DNA from: Hordeum vulgare subsp. vulgare
Taxonomy: Eukaryota > Streptophyta > Magnoliopsida > Poales > Poaceae
Reading direction: 5' to 3'
DNA length: 64,000 bases
NCBI RefSeq assembly: GCF_904849725.1
Contig: NC_058518.1
Location: 414,291,081-414,355,080, forward strand
The position numbers and the translations under genes were made by a program. Below are positions 1 to 11,180 of this stretch, piece after piece. Numbering within the stretch: position 1 is the stretch's first letter; each line of letters starts with the position of its first letter. The notes beneath the pieces are model-generated. The model saw nothing but the letters and a program-made list of their open reading frames with translations, had not been told where the DNA came from and did not search any database.

Positions 1-1749
1 CGTTCAGACACATCATCACACTATGATGTTCCAGGTGGCATGAACTGCGAAACAATTTCCACATTGTCTTAACTGCGTACCAAAACTCGTAACTCAGATA
101 TTCATTTCTATGATCATATCATAGACAGTTTATCCTCTCATTACGACAAACTTCACTCTGAAACAGAATTGAACCTTTCAATATTTCAGACTTGTGATTC
201 ATTAAGTAAATACTCTTGTATCTACTCAAATCATCATTGAAGTAAGAACATAATGATATTCACTGCGTGCCTCAACACCCATTGGACTGCATACATGAAA
301 ATGTATCACTTCCAACAAGTTACCATATTGTTTCATCTCAATGAAAACAAGGCCTTGCTCATGTGGTATGATTTGCATGTCACTAGTGATTCAAAATCAA
401 GTGAGTACAAAGATCCATCAGCATGGAGCCTCTTCATGCAATTTATAACAACATGACTCAAGCGGCAGTGCCACAAGTAAGTGGTACTATCATCATTACC
501 TCGTGTCTTTTGGTACCAATATTATGAACATGTGTAACACTATGATCGAGATTCAATAAACCATTGAAGGTGATTATTCAAGCAAACAGAGTAACCATTA
601 TTCTCTTTAAATGAATAATCGTATTGCAATAAACATGATCCAATCATGTTCATGCTTAACGCAAGCACCAAATAACAATTATTTCGGTTTAACACCAATC
701 CCGATGGTAGAGGGAGCGTGCGACGTTTTGATCATATCAATATTGGAAACACTTCCAACACGTATCGTCACCTCGCCTTTAGCTAGTCTCCGTTTACGCC
801 GTAGCTATCATTTCATGTTACTAATCACTTAGCAACTGAACCGGTATCCAATACCCTCATGCTACTAGGAGTACTAGTAAAGTACACATCAACATCATGT
901 ATATCAAATATACTTCTTTCGACTTTTGCCAGCCTTCTTATCTACCAAGTATCTAGAGTTGCTCCGCCTCAGTGACTGTTCCCCTCATTACAGAAGCACT
1001 TAGTCTCGGGTTTGGGTTTAATCTTGGGTCTCTTCATTAGTGCAGCAACTGTTTTGCCATTTCACGAAGTATCCCTTCTAGCCCTTGCCTTTCTTGAAAC
1101 TTAGTGGTTTTACTAACCATCAACTATTGATGCTCCTTCTTGATTTCTACTTTTGCAGTGTCAAACATCGCGAATCGCTCAAGGATCATTGTATCTATCC
1201 TTGATATGTTATAGTTCATCATGAAGCTCTCACAGCTTGGTGGCAGTGACTTTGGAGAACCATCACTATCTCATCTGGAAGATTAATTCCCACTTGATTC
1301 AAGCGATTGTCGTACTCAGACAATCTGAGCATACGCTCAACGATTGAGCTTTTCTCCTTTACTTTGTGGACAAATAATCTTGTTGGAGGTCTCGTACCTC
1401 TTAACAAGGGCACAAGCATGAAATCACAATTTCATCTCTTTAGAAAATCACTTATGTTCCGTGACGTTTCAAAACGTCTTTGGCGCCTTGCTTCTAAGCC
1501 ATTAAGTATTTTGTACTGAACTATCGTGTAGTCATCAGAAACGTGTATGTCGGATGTTCACAGCATCCACAGACGACGCTCGAGGTGCAGCACACCGAGT
1601 GGTGCATTAAGGACATAAGCCTTCTGTGCAGCAACGAGGACACTCCTCGGTTTTACAGACTTAGTCTGCAAAGTTTTGCTACTATCAACTTTCAACTAAA
1701 TTTTCTCTAGGAACATATAAAAATAGTAGAGCTATAGCGCAAGCTACAT
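1..1749 (-). pseudogene. E1 gag-protease-integrase remnant (Copia), broken
   Basis: Read on the minus strand, this stretch is collinear with the gag, protease and N-terminal integrase part of the intact B2 polyprotein (compare 56100-57890), but with many substitutions, indels and stops, so no reading frame longer than about 75 codons survives. The left end matches the B2 integrase segment around 56100. The place of the gag start codon (plus-strand CAT at about 1747-1749) is followed at once by an in-frame TAG, so Gag could not be made. Identity to B2 looks roughly 65-80 percent, much lower than in the adjoining leader and LTR. It could be a decayed WIS/Angela-type coding region or a mobilised non-autonomous relative; the protein is certainly not functional. 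Confidence 0.85.
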
Positions 1750-2974
1750 CGTAATTCGCAAAGACCATTAGACTATGTTCATGACAATTAGTTCAATTAA
1801 TCATATTACTCAAGAACTCCCACTCAAAAAGTACATCTCTCTAGTCATTTGAGTGGTACATGATCCAAATCCACTATCTCAAGTCCGATCATCATGTGAG
1901 TCGAGAATAGTTTCAGTGGTAAGCATCTCTATGCTAATCATATCAACCATACGATTCATGCTCGACCTTTCGGTCTCATGTGTTCCGAGGCCATGTGTGC
2001 ACATGCTAGGCTCGTCAAGCTTAACCCGAGTGTTCTGCGTGTGCAACTGTTTTGCACCCGTTGTATGTGAACGTTGAGTCTATCACACCCGATCATCACG
2101 TGGTGTCTCGAAACGACGAACTGTCGCAACGGTGCACAGTCGGGGAAAACACAATTTCGTCTTGAAATTTTAGTGAGAGATCACCTCATAATGCTACCGT
2201 CGTTCTAAGCAAAATAAGGTGCATAAAAGGATTAACATCACATGCAATTCATAAGTGACATGATATGGCCATCATCATGTGCTTCTTGATCTCCATCACC
2301 AAAGCACCGGCACGATCTTCTTGTCACCGGCGTCACACCATGATCTCCATCATCATGATCTACATCAACGTGTCGCCATCGGGGTTGTCGTGCTACTCAT
2401 GCTATTACTACTAAAGCTACGTCCTAGCAATATAGTAAACGCATCTGCAAGCACAAACGTTAGTTTAAAGACAACCCTATGGCTCCTGCCGGTTGCCGTA
2501 CCATCGACGTGCAAGTCGATATTTGATCATCTCATACATCCAATATATCACATCACATCGTTGGCCATATCACATCACAAGCATACCCTGCAAAAACAAG
2601 TTAGACGTCCTCTAATTGTTGTTGCATGTTTTACGTGGTGACCATGGGTATCTAGTAGGATCGCATCTTACTTACGCAAACACCACAACGGAGATATATG
2701 AATTTCTATTTAACCTCATCCAAGGACCTCCTCGGTCAATTCCGATTCAACTAAAGTTGGAGAAACCGACACCCGCCAGTCATCTTTGAGCAACGGAGTT
2801 ACTCGTAGCGATGAAACGAGTCTCTCGTAAGCGTACGAGTAATGTCGGTCCGAGCCGCTTCGATCCAACAATACCGCGGAATCAAGAAAAGACTAAGGAG
2901 GGCAGCAAAACGCACATCACCGCCCACAAAAACTTTTGTGTTCTACTCAAGAAGACATCTACGCATGAATCTAG
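1750..2974 (-). other. E1 untranslated leader
   Basis: Leader between primer site and gag start. It aligns almost end to end with the B2 leader (57891-59146) and the B1 leader (60982-62236), at about 95 percent by eye. In retrotransposons of this family the leader carries RNA packaging and dimerisation signals (family knowledge); none was mapped here. Small ORFs in it are not conserved as proteins. Confidence 0.75.
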
Positions 2975-2986
2975 CTCATGATGCCA
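2975..2986 (-). other. E1 primer-binding site (initiator-Met tRNA type, imperfect)
   Basis: One base downstream of the LTR end, the minus strand reads TGGCATCATGAG. It matches the plant initiator-Met tRNA 3' end (expected TGGTATCAGA) at most positions. The same variant occurs at B1 and B2, so it is a family feature rather than decay of one copy. Confidence 0.7.
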
Positions 2987-2987
2987 C

Positions 2988-4806
2988 TGTTGGGGAACGT
3001 CGCATGGGAAACAAAATTTTTCCTACACACACGAAGACCTATCATGGTGATGTCCATCTACGAGAGGGGATATTCGATCTACGTACCCTTGTAGATCACA
3101 CAGCAGAAGCGTTAGTGAACGCGGTTGATGTAGTGGAACATCCTCACGTCTCTCGGTCCGCCCCGTGAACCGTCCCGCGATCAGTCCCACGATCTAGTGC
3201 CGAACGGACGGCACCTCCGTGTTCAGCACACGTACAACTCGACGATGATCTCGGCCTTCTTGATCTAGCAAGAGAGACGGAGAGGTAGATGAGTTCTCCG
3301 GCAGCGTGACGACGCTCCGGAGGTTGGTGGTGATCTAATCTCAGCAGGGCTCCGCCCGAGCTCCGCAGAAACGCGATCTAGTGGTAAAACCGTGGAGATA
3401 TGTGATCGGGCTGCCGTGGCAAAGTTGTCTCAAATCAGCCCTAAAACCTCCATATATATACGTGGGAGAGGGGGGGCCTTGCCTTGGGGCTCAAGGAGCA
3501 CCAAGGGGGTCGGCCGAGCCAAGGGGGGAGTCCTCCCCTTCCAAACCGAATCCAACTAGGTTTGGAAGGAGGAGTCCTTCCCCTTTTTCCCACCTCCTCT
3601 CTTTTTTTTTTCTTTTCTCTTTGATTTTCTTCCTATGGCGCATAGGGCCTTCTTGGGCTATCCCACCAGCCCACTAAGGGCTGGTGCGCCACCCCCAAGG
3701 CCTATGGGCTTCCCCGGGGTGGGTTGCCCCCCCCGGTGAACACCCGGAACCCATTCGTCATTCCCGGTACATTCCCGGTAACTCCGAAAACCTTCCGGTA
3801 ATCAAATGAGGTCATCCTATATATCAATCTCCATTTCCGGACCATTCCGGAAACCCTCGTGACGTCCGTGATCTCATCCGGGACTCCGAACAATATTCGG
3901 TAACCAACCATATAACTCAAATACGCATAAAACAACGTCGAAGCTTAAGTGTGCAGACCCTGCAGGTTCGAGAACTATGTAGACATGACCCGAGAGACTC
4001 CTCGGTCAATATCCAATAGCGGGACCTGGATGCCCATATTGGATCCCACATATTCTATGAAGATCTTATCGTTTGAACCTCAGTGCCAAGGATTCATATA
4101 ATCCCGTATGTCATTCCCTTTGTCCTTCGGTATGTTACTTGCCCGAGATTCGATCGTCAGTATCCGCATACCTATTTCAATCTCGTTTACCAGCAAGTCT
4201 CTTTACTCGTTCCGTAATACAAGATCCTGCAACTTACACTAAGTCACATTGCTTGCAAGGCTTGTGTGTGATGTTGTATTACCGAGTGGGCCCCGAGATA
4301 CCTCTCCGTCACACAGAGTGACAAATCCCAGTCTCGATCCATATTAACTCAACGAACACCTTCGAAGATACCTGTAGAGCATCTTTATAGTCACCCAGTT
4401 ACGTTGCGACGTTTGATACACGCAAAGCATTTCTCCGGTGTCAGTGAGTTATATGATCTCATGGTCATAGGAACAAGTACTTGACACGCAGAAAACAGTA
4501 GCAACAAAATGACACGATCAACATGCTACGTCTATTAGTTTGGGTCTAGTCCATCACATGATTCTCCTAATGATGTGATCCCGTTATCAAGTAACAACAC
4601 TTGCCTATGGCCAGGAAACCTTGGCCATCTTTGATCAACGAGCTAGTCAACTAGAGGCTTACTAGGGACAGTGTTTTGTCTATGTATCCACACAAGTATT
4701 GTGTTTCCAATCAATACAATTATAGCATGGATAATAAACGATTATCATGAACTAAGAAATATAATAATAACTAATTTATTATTGCTTCTAGGGCATATTT
4801 CCAACA
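2988..4806 (-). repeat. E1 5' LTR (BARE/WIS type, 1819 bp)
   Basis: Starts TGTTGG and ends CCAACA on the element strand. The first ~350 bp of the element strand (plus 4450-4806) has the WIS/Angela-like U3, with GGAAATATGCCC at the tip, while the remaining LTR is near-identical to B1 and B2. A TATA-like ATATATATA is at about 3453-3461. A perfect 9-bp-stem hairpin (CACCAGCCC, loop ACTAA, GGGCTGGTG) lies at 3664-3686. Short ORFs on both strands (3702-3935 minus, 4073-4321 plus) recur in the other BARE LTRs and are not called as genes. Confidence 0.92.
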
Positions 4807-5338
4807 AAGTCTTGGCTTGATGCCGGCCAGGTTCAGGCCGTTGGCCCTCTCCGTCTGGCCATTTGACTGGGGATGTGCCACTAACGCCAAGTCGAGCCGG
4901 ATGCCAACCTTGGAGCAGTAGAGCGCCAGAGCGCCTTTGGCCAAGTTAGTGCCGTTGTCGGTGATGATGTTGTGGTGGACGCCATATCGAACAGAGATGT
5001 CCGTGATGAACTTGACAGCCGTGGGGCCATCAAGCTTTTTGATAGGTATGGCCTCGATCCACTTGGTGAATTTGTCGAGGGCTACCAAGAGGTGGGTCAT
5101 GCCACCACGAGCCGTCTTGAAGGGCCCCACCATGTCCAGCCCCCATACGGTGAACGGCCATGACAGGGGGATGGTTTTGAGTGCCGAAGGCGACATGTGG
5201 CTCTGTGTGTTGAAGAATTGGCAGCCCTCGCATTTGTCGACTAGATCCACGGCCTCCTCGAGGGTCGTGGGCCAGTAGAATCCGTGGTGGAACGCCTTGG
5301 CCACCAGGGTTCTAGAGGCAGCATGATGCCCGCACCCC
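4807..5338 (-). pseudogene. T integrase, truncated by E1
   Basis: Gypsy integrase, which would insert the cDNA copy. Visible from the zinc-binding region (HHGFYWP, then C-x2-C in DKCEGCQF) through the catalytic core: the Asp in GLDMVGPF, the Asp in IITDNGTN and the Glu in GQTERANG. The C-terminal half is missing because E1 is inserted just after the catalytic Glu; the last residues of the open frame (to 4771) come from E1 LTR. It is out of frame with the upstream RNase H ORF. The shift falls in the run of C at about 5333-5339, where one base appears lost, separating the first zinc-binding His (DIHEGG) from the rest. Confidence 0.85.
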
Positions 5339-7850
5339 CCTCGTGAATGTCTCTGAGGATCTCCTGTCCCTTTTCTGGTTCGACGCAGCGCAGGAACACG
5401 CCAGTCATGCTACGCCGCACCAGCTCGCGATTGATGATGGCGTAGGCTGCAGATCTGCGCTGGATCTGCCTCGCCTCCGTCTCGTCTTGAGGAAGCTCGC
5501 CGCGAAGTAGGAAGGCCAGGATGGGTTGAGCCCATGACGAAGCCGACACAAGGGCTGGCTCCGCCTCGACCTGATTGTTAGGAGCTTCTGCAGCCCCCGC
5601 GCTTGATGAAGCAGTAGTCGTGGCCTCGAGATGAGGTGTCTCTAATGCTGCCGTGGCAGCAGGCTCGCCGTCTACCTCCATGACGTCCACCCACTGGGTG
5701 TCAATACGACAGGATTCGAGGCAGGGCGGAACCGGAGTTGTTGTTGTAGCCTGTGCCGCAATTGGAGTCGGCATAGCCAGCGTAGCCGACACAGGAGTTG
5801 TAGTCGGTGCAGCTGATGGAGCCGACGACGCTTGCACCGAAGATTCAGCCGGTGCCGCAATTGGAGTCGGCATAGCCAGCGTAGCCGGTACAAGAGTTGT
5901 AGTCGGCGTAGCTGGTGGAGCCGACGACGCTTGCACCGAAGAATCAGCCGGCACGAAGATCGATGCTGACTCTGGAGACGGCCTGATAGACGGCTTGTGG
6001 AGCTTCTCGAGGGAGACGCCGGCTGGGATAGGCTGTCTCATGGAGCCAATTTTGGCCAGTGTATCATCCGCCTCGTTGTCTGCTCTGGGAACATGGTGGA
6101 ACTCGCAGCCCTCGAAGGGGTCGTTGAGCTGCTGGATGAGGAAGCGGTAGCTTGCCATGTTGGCGTCCCTCACATCCCATTCACCAGAAACTTGCTGCAC
6201 CACCAAGTCTGGGTCGCCGAAGCATATGAGCGGTCGGATGCGAATCTCCTTGGCGAGTCGGAGTCCATGAGCCAGTGCTTCGTACTCGGCGACGTTGTTG
6301 GAGGCGGCGAAGTGGATCTGGAGAGCATACTTGAGCTGGTCTCCTTTCGGAGACGTCAAGACGATGCCAGCTCCCAGACCGGTCTGCATCTTCGAGCCGT
6401 CGAAGTGCATCCGCCAATGCGTAGAGTCTGGAGGTGGTGGCTCGAACTGGGTTTTGGCCCAGTCGACTAAGAAGTCGGCCATCACCTGAGATTTGATGGC
6501 GGTGCGAGGCTCATAGCGGATATCGTGGTTCGCCATGGCGATGGACCACTTGGCGATCCTGCCAGTTGCATCAGGGTTTCCCATGATTTGTGAAAGCGGA
6601 GCGGTGCTCACCACGGTGATAGCATGCTCTTGGAAGTATTGCTTCAACTTCTTTGCAGCAAGGTAAACACCATAACACATTTTTTGGTAGTGGCGATAGT
6701 TCTGCTTGGAGGCGGACAAGACCTCGCTGAGGTAGTAGACAGGGCGCTGCACTAACAGTACCTTGCCCTCCTCCTTGCATTGAACTACCAGCACTACACT
6801 AACCCCGCGACTGGTCGCTGCAATGCATATGAGTATGGGTTCCCTTTCAGTCGACGCTGCCAAGATTGGCAGGCTCGAGATGACCCGCTTGAGGTCGCGG
6901 AAGGCTTCGTCTGCCTTGTGATTCCACTCGAACTTCGTCATCTTCTTCATGAGATGGTAGAGTGGAAGGGCCTTCTCGCCGAGCCGGCTGACGAACCGGC
7001 CAAGGGACGCCAGGCAGCCTGCAAACTTCTGGACGTCTAGGATCCGAGCCGGCCGCACCATCCGCTCGATGGTGCCGATCTTCTCGGGGTTCGCCTCGAT
7101 GACACGAGAGGACACGAAGAACCCCAAGAGTTTGCCGCCTGGAACCCCAAAGACACACTTCTCTGGGTTGAGCCGGATCTTGTACTCGCGCAGGTTGGTG
7201 AACGTCTCCCGCAGGTCGTCGAGGAGGCTGAAGTGCTGCTTCGTCTTGACGACGATGTCATACACATAGACGTGGATGTTTCTGCCGATCTGTGGTAGTA
7301 GGCACTGTTGCATGCCGCCTTGGAACGTCGCACCAGCGTTCTTCAGACTGAACGTCATGGTGGTGTAGAAGTAGGCCCCGAAGGGCGTGATGAAGGAGGT
7401 CTTCAGGCGATCAGCTCGATCTAGCTTGATTTGATGGTAGCTTGAATAAGCATCCAGAAATGACACCAGTTCACAGCCTGCAGTGGAGTTGATCACTTTA
7501 TGTATCCAAGGCAACGCGAAAGGGTCTTTCGGACATGCCTTATTCAAGCTAGTGTAGTCGATACACATTAGCCAGGTGTTGTTCTTTTTCAGCACTAGGA
7601 CTGGATTGGCTAACCAGTCCGGGTGGAAAACCTCCATGATGAAGCCGGCTACAAGGAGTCGGGTAATCTCTTCTCCAATTGTGCGCCGCTTCCCCTTGGC
7701 GAAGCGGCGCAAAGGTTGTTTTACCAGCTTTGCATCCGGTTGCACGTGAAGTTTGTGCTCGGCGTACTTCCTCAGAACACCCGGCATTTCCTTGGGGGAC
7801 CATGCGAAGATGTCTCGATTCTCACGGAGGAAGTCGACGAGCTCGCCTTC
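5241..7850 (-). pseudogene. T reverse transcriptase - RNase H - second RNase H (Tat pol)
   Basis: An 848-codon open frame (ATG at 7787) in the same frame as the protease upstream. RT spans about residues 30-250: first catalytic Asp D112 (FLDAYSSYHQ), but the YVDD box reads Y174-V175-Y176-D177, so one catalytic Asp is Tyr. The native RNase H (about 310-440) lacks the usual first acidic residue, as is usual in Tat elements. A second RNase H follows (about 455-580) with D463, E501, D525 and D570 still present. Residues ~600-730 form a Ser/Ala/Pro/Thr linker with a 33-residue tandem duplication. The frame then runs into the N-terminal integrase region and is lost by a frameshift near 5335. A nonsense codon at 7851-7853 separates it from protease. 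Confidence 0.88.
5761..5958 (-). repeat. 99-bp in-frame tandem duplication in T pol linker
   Basis: Two adjacent 99-bp units (5761-5859 and 5860-5958), about 90 percent alike, each starting ATTGGAGTCGGCATAGCCAG on the plus strand. On the coding strand each encodes a 33-residue block containing SSVQASSAP and ATLAMPTPIAA. It lies between the second RNase H and integrase. Confidence 0.9.
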
Positions 7851-7961
7851 CTATTTGGGGCTGAGGCCAGCCCCGATGGTGACGCATTGCTTGGGGTTTG
7901 TAGGGTCGAGTGGCACTTGCTTGGTCTCTTTGGCCGGCTTGAAGGAGCCCTCGCTGGCCGA

Positions 7962-8684
7962 CTAGGACGGAGGAGAAGGAATCGCCGGCTGCTCGGTAGC
8001 CTGGGCCACGAGCCGGTAGATCTGCCGCTTCTCCTCAGCAATCACCAGGGCGTCGCCGAGGCGGCTGCTATCTTGGGAGCACTCGAGCGACTTCTTGTAG
8101 TCGCCAGCAATGGTGATGATGCCCTTTGGACCCGACATCTTCATCTTCAGGTAGGCGTAGTGCGGAATAGCCATGAACTTGGCCAGAGCCGGTCTGCCCA
8201 GCAGCGCGTGATACGGGATGCTGAGGTCCACTACCTCGAACCATATGGACTCTTGGAGGAAGTGAGCCTTGCCGCCGAAGAGGATGTCCAGCTGGATTTT
8301 GCCGATAGGCGAGCAGGACTGCCCAGGCACGATGCCGTGGAAGACTGTGCTAGTCGGCTCGACGTCCGTCTCCTTGAGCCCGAGCTTGCGGAGAGTGTCG
8401 AGGTAGAGGATGTTGATGCTACTGCCGCCATCGACCAGCACCCGGGAGAACCGGTAGGTGAGCCTCTTGGAGGCAAAGGTGGGGTCGAGGACGAGCGCGT
8501 ATGAGCCCGGGTTGGGCATCACCGCAGGATGGTCTACCCGGTTCCATGTGATTGGTCTGTCAGACCAATGCATGTATTGGGGAACCGGGGGAACCGTGGC
8601 ATTTACCTCGCGCCGTCTCTGGCGCAGGCTATGCTTGTCGTCGCCTTCACTGGTGAAGACGACGAGTGCTCCCTCTTGATGGGG
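7962..8684 (-). pseudogene. T protease (retropepsin-like) and upstream part
   Basis: Aspartic protease of the Tat polyprotein, which matures Gag and Pol. The open frame begins at an internal ATG at 8573, and the coding sense continues up to 8684 where W1 was inserted. The active-site box is VDGGSSINIL (a DGGSS variant usual in Tat elements), followed by the hydrophobic ALLGRPALAKF motif near the C-terminal side. A TAG at 7962-7964 and another at 7851-7853 interrupt the same frame before RT, so it is decayed. Upstream continuation is at 30393 and higher, on the other side of the insertion. Confidence 0.85.
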
Positions 8685-8689
8685 GTAGT

Positions 8690-9613
8690 TGCTACGGCAA
8701 CAAAAGTCCTTCCCCGGTTACGCCAGGAATTCTTCTTGCTACTTCTATTGCTTGCGTTGGTTTTTCCCTTGAAGAGGAAAGAGTGATGCAGCACAGGAGC
8801 AGTAAGTATTTCCCTCAGTTTGAGAACCAAGGTACCAATCCAGTAGGAGAATCTCGTCAAGTCCAGAGTACGTGCACAAACACAAAGAGCTTGCACACAA
8901 CGCTATAAAGGGGTTGTCAGTCCCTTCAAGATTGATTGCAAAGTGAGATCTGAAGGCGGAAAGTGCAACGAAGAAAAAGTTTAAGGCTGAAAATATGGTG
9001 TGGAGTAGACCCGGGGGCCATAGTGTCCACTAGAGGCTTCTCTCAAAATAGCAAATATTACGGTGGGTGAACAAATTACTGTCGAGCAATTGATAGAACC
9101 ACACAAAGTCATGACGATATCTAAGGCAATGATCATACATATATGCATCACGTACGAGACAAGTAGACCGATACTTTCTGCATCTACTACTATTACTCCA
9201 CACATCGACCGCTATCCAGCATGCATCTAGTGTATTGAGTTCATGACGAACAGAGTAACGCCTTAAGCAAGATGACATGATGTAGAGGGATAATCTCAAT
9301 CCAATGATGAAAACCCCATCTTTTTACCCTTGATGGCAACAACATGATGCGTGCCTCGCTACCCCTTCTATCACTGGGTGAGGTCACTGCACGGTATGAA
9401 CCCAAAACCAAGCACTTCTCCCATTGCAAGAATCATAGATCTAGTTGGCCAAACAAAACCCACAACTCGAAAAGAATTACAAGGATATGAAATCATGCAT
9501 AAGAGAGGTCAGAAGAAACTCAAATAAGATTCATAGATAATCTGATCATCAATCCACATTTCATCGGTTCTCGACAAACACACCGCAAAAGAAGATTACA
9601 TCGGATAGATCTC
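8690..9613 (-). repeat. W1 solo LTR, first part (Athila-type family)
   Basis: Left half of a minus-strand LTR. It starts TGCTAC after the direct repeat GTAGT (8685-8689) and continues at 29745 after the A1 insertion. It aligns over most of its length with the LTR of W2 (35387-36330), for example the GAAGAGGAAA, AATCCAGTAGGAG and CTACTACTATTACTCCACACATCG stretches. The total length of the two parts is 1567 bp, equal to the W2 LTR. No primer site or internal domain follows, so this is a solo LTR left by LTR-LTR recombination. Confidence 0.85.
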
Positions 9614-11074
9614 TGATACGTGCATTTTGCGTCATGTTTTCATGTTGATATTTATCGCTTCTTGGGCTGTTATTTCACTTCACGGTACAATTCTTATGCA
9701 TTTTCTCTTTTATTTTGCAAGGTTGGCCACAAGCCTGCACGACTCCAAACGCCGTAAAAATAAACAAGGATTTTTTTCCTGATTTATAAAAAATACTGGG
9801 CCGAAGAAGCGCCAGAGGGGCACCAGGGGTTGGCCACAAGCCTGCACGATGCGGCCACCCCCCAGGCCGCGCCATGAGGGCTTGTGGGCAACCTGCTGGC
9901 CCACTGGCCCCCTCTTCTGCTATATGAAGGGTTTCGTCTGGAAAAAAAATTAGGGAGGAGCTTTTTCGTGGATTCACCGCCGCCACGAGGCGGAATTTGA
10001 GCAGAACCAATCTAGAGCTCCGACAGGACGATCTTGCCGGGGAAACTTCCCTCTCGGAGGGTGAAATCGTCGCCATCGTCATCACCAACACTCCTCTCAT
10101 CGGAGGGGACTCGTCACCATCAACATCTTCATCAGCACCATCTCATCTCCAAACCCTAGTTCATCACTTCTAACCAATCCGTCTCGCGACTCCGATTGGT
10201 ACTTGTAAGGTTGCTAGTAGTGTTGATTACTCTTTTTAGTTGATGCTAGTTGGATTACTTGGTGGAAGAGTTTATGTTCAGATCCTAGATGCTACTCATT
10301 ACCTCTCTGGTCATGAATATGATTATTCTTTGTGAGTAGTTACTTTTGTTCCTGAGGACATGGGATAAGTCATGCTAATAGTAGTCATGTGAATTTGGTA
10401 TTCGTTCGGTAATTTGATATGTTGTATGTTGTTTTTCCTCTAGTGGTGTTATGTGAACGTCGACTAAATAACACTTCACCATTATTTGGGCCTAGAGGAA
10501 GGCATTGGGAAGTAGTAAGTAGATGATGGGTTGCTAGAGTGACAGAAGCTTAAACCCTAGTTTATGCGTTGCTTCGTAAGGGGTTGATTTGGATCCACTA
10601 GTTTAATGCTATGGTTAGACTTTGTCTTAATTCTTCTTTCATAGTTGCGGATGCTTGCAAGAGGGGTTAATCATAAGTGGGATGCTTTTCCAAGTAAGGG
10701 CAGTACCCAAGCGTTGGTCTACCCACATATCAAACTATCAAAGTAACGAACGCGAATCATATGAACATGATGAAACTAGCATGACAGAAATTCCCGTGTG
10801 TCCTCGGGAGCGTTTTTTCTCCTATAAGACTTTGTCCAGGCTTGTCCCTTGCTACAAAAGGTATTGGGCCACTTTGCTGCACCGTTTCTACTTTTGTTAC
10901 TTGTTGCTTGCTACGAATCATCTCACCACATAATCACTTGTTATCGACAATTTCAGTGCCCGCAGATTTTACCTTGCTGAAAACCACTTGTCAGATCCTT
11001 CTGCTCCTTGTTGGGTTCGACACCCTTACTTATCGAAAGGACTACGATTGATGCCCTATACTTGTGGGTCATCA
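9614..11074 (+). repeat. A1 5' LTR
   Basis: 1461-bp LTR running from TGATACGTGC to GGGTCATCA. TATA-like TATATGAAG is at 9921-9929, at the same place as in the 3' LTR (18455) and A3 (37024). Compared with the 3' LTR it lacks about 80 bp (18197-18276 region), replaced near 9720-9740 by a copy of a segment also found at about 9831-9850. Confidence 0.93.
9921..9929 (+). promoter_or_regulatory. TATA-like box in A1 LTR
   Basis: TATATGAAG is preceded by a GC-rich stretch and conserved in all three LTR copies of this family in the window. The position suits the U3/R border; this is inferred from sequence only. Confidence 0.45.
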
Positions 11075-11085
11075 AGACTCTTTTC

Positions 11086-11103
11086 TGGCGCCGTTGCCGG
11101 GGA
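11086..11103 (+). other. A1 primer-binding site, tRNA-Asp
   Basis: TGGCGCCGTTGCCGGGGA is the perfect 18-nt complement of the plant tRNA-Asp(GUC) 3' end, 11 nt after the LTR. It is the primer site typical of Athila-type elements and fixes the LTR border and the orientation. Confidence 0.93.
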
Positions 11104-11180
11104 GTGAAGCGCCTTTGGTAAGTGGAGATTGGTAAGGAAACATTCATATATTGTGCTAAAATTTATTGTCACTTGTCACT

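Larger units (their letters stand above)
1..4806 (-). mobile_element. E1: BARE/WIS/Angela-type Copia element, right (5') part
   Basis: Reverse-strand Copia retrotransposon that continues past the left edge of the window. Going from 4806 leftwards it shows a 5' LTR (2988-4806), a primer-binding site, a long untranslated leader (about 1750-2987) and a heavily broken gag-integrase region (1-1749). The right end abuts Tat integrase sequence at 4807, so E1 was inserted into element T. The TSD candidate is AAGTC (4807-4811); its partner lies outside the window. LTR and leader are close to those of B2, but the LTR start is of the WIS/Angela type and the coding part is far more diverged. Confidence 0.9.

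Noticed and set aside
2279..2641. Frames of 100-170 codons in the BARE leaders (also 58423-58947 and 61180-61691)
   Set aside because: They run antisense or sense across the non-coding leader, have no conserved product, and differ in length between copies.
4807..4811. AAGTC as proven TSD of E1
   Set aside because: The left end of E1 is outside the window, so the partner cannot be seen; kept only as a candidate.
7623..8504. 293-codon plus-strand frame over the T protease
   Set aside because: Antisense shadow of protease and the RT start; the minus strand carries the recognisable motifs.
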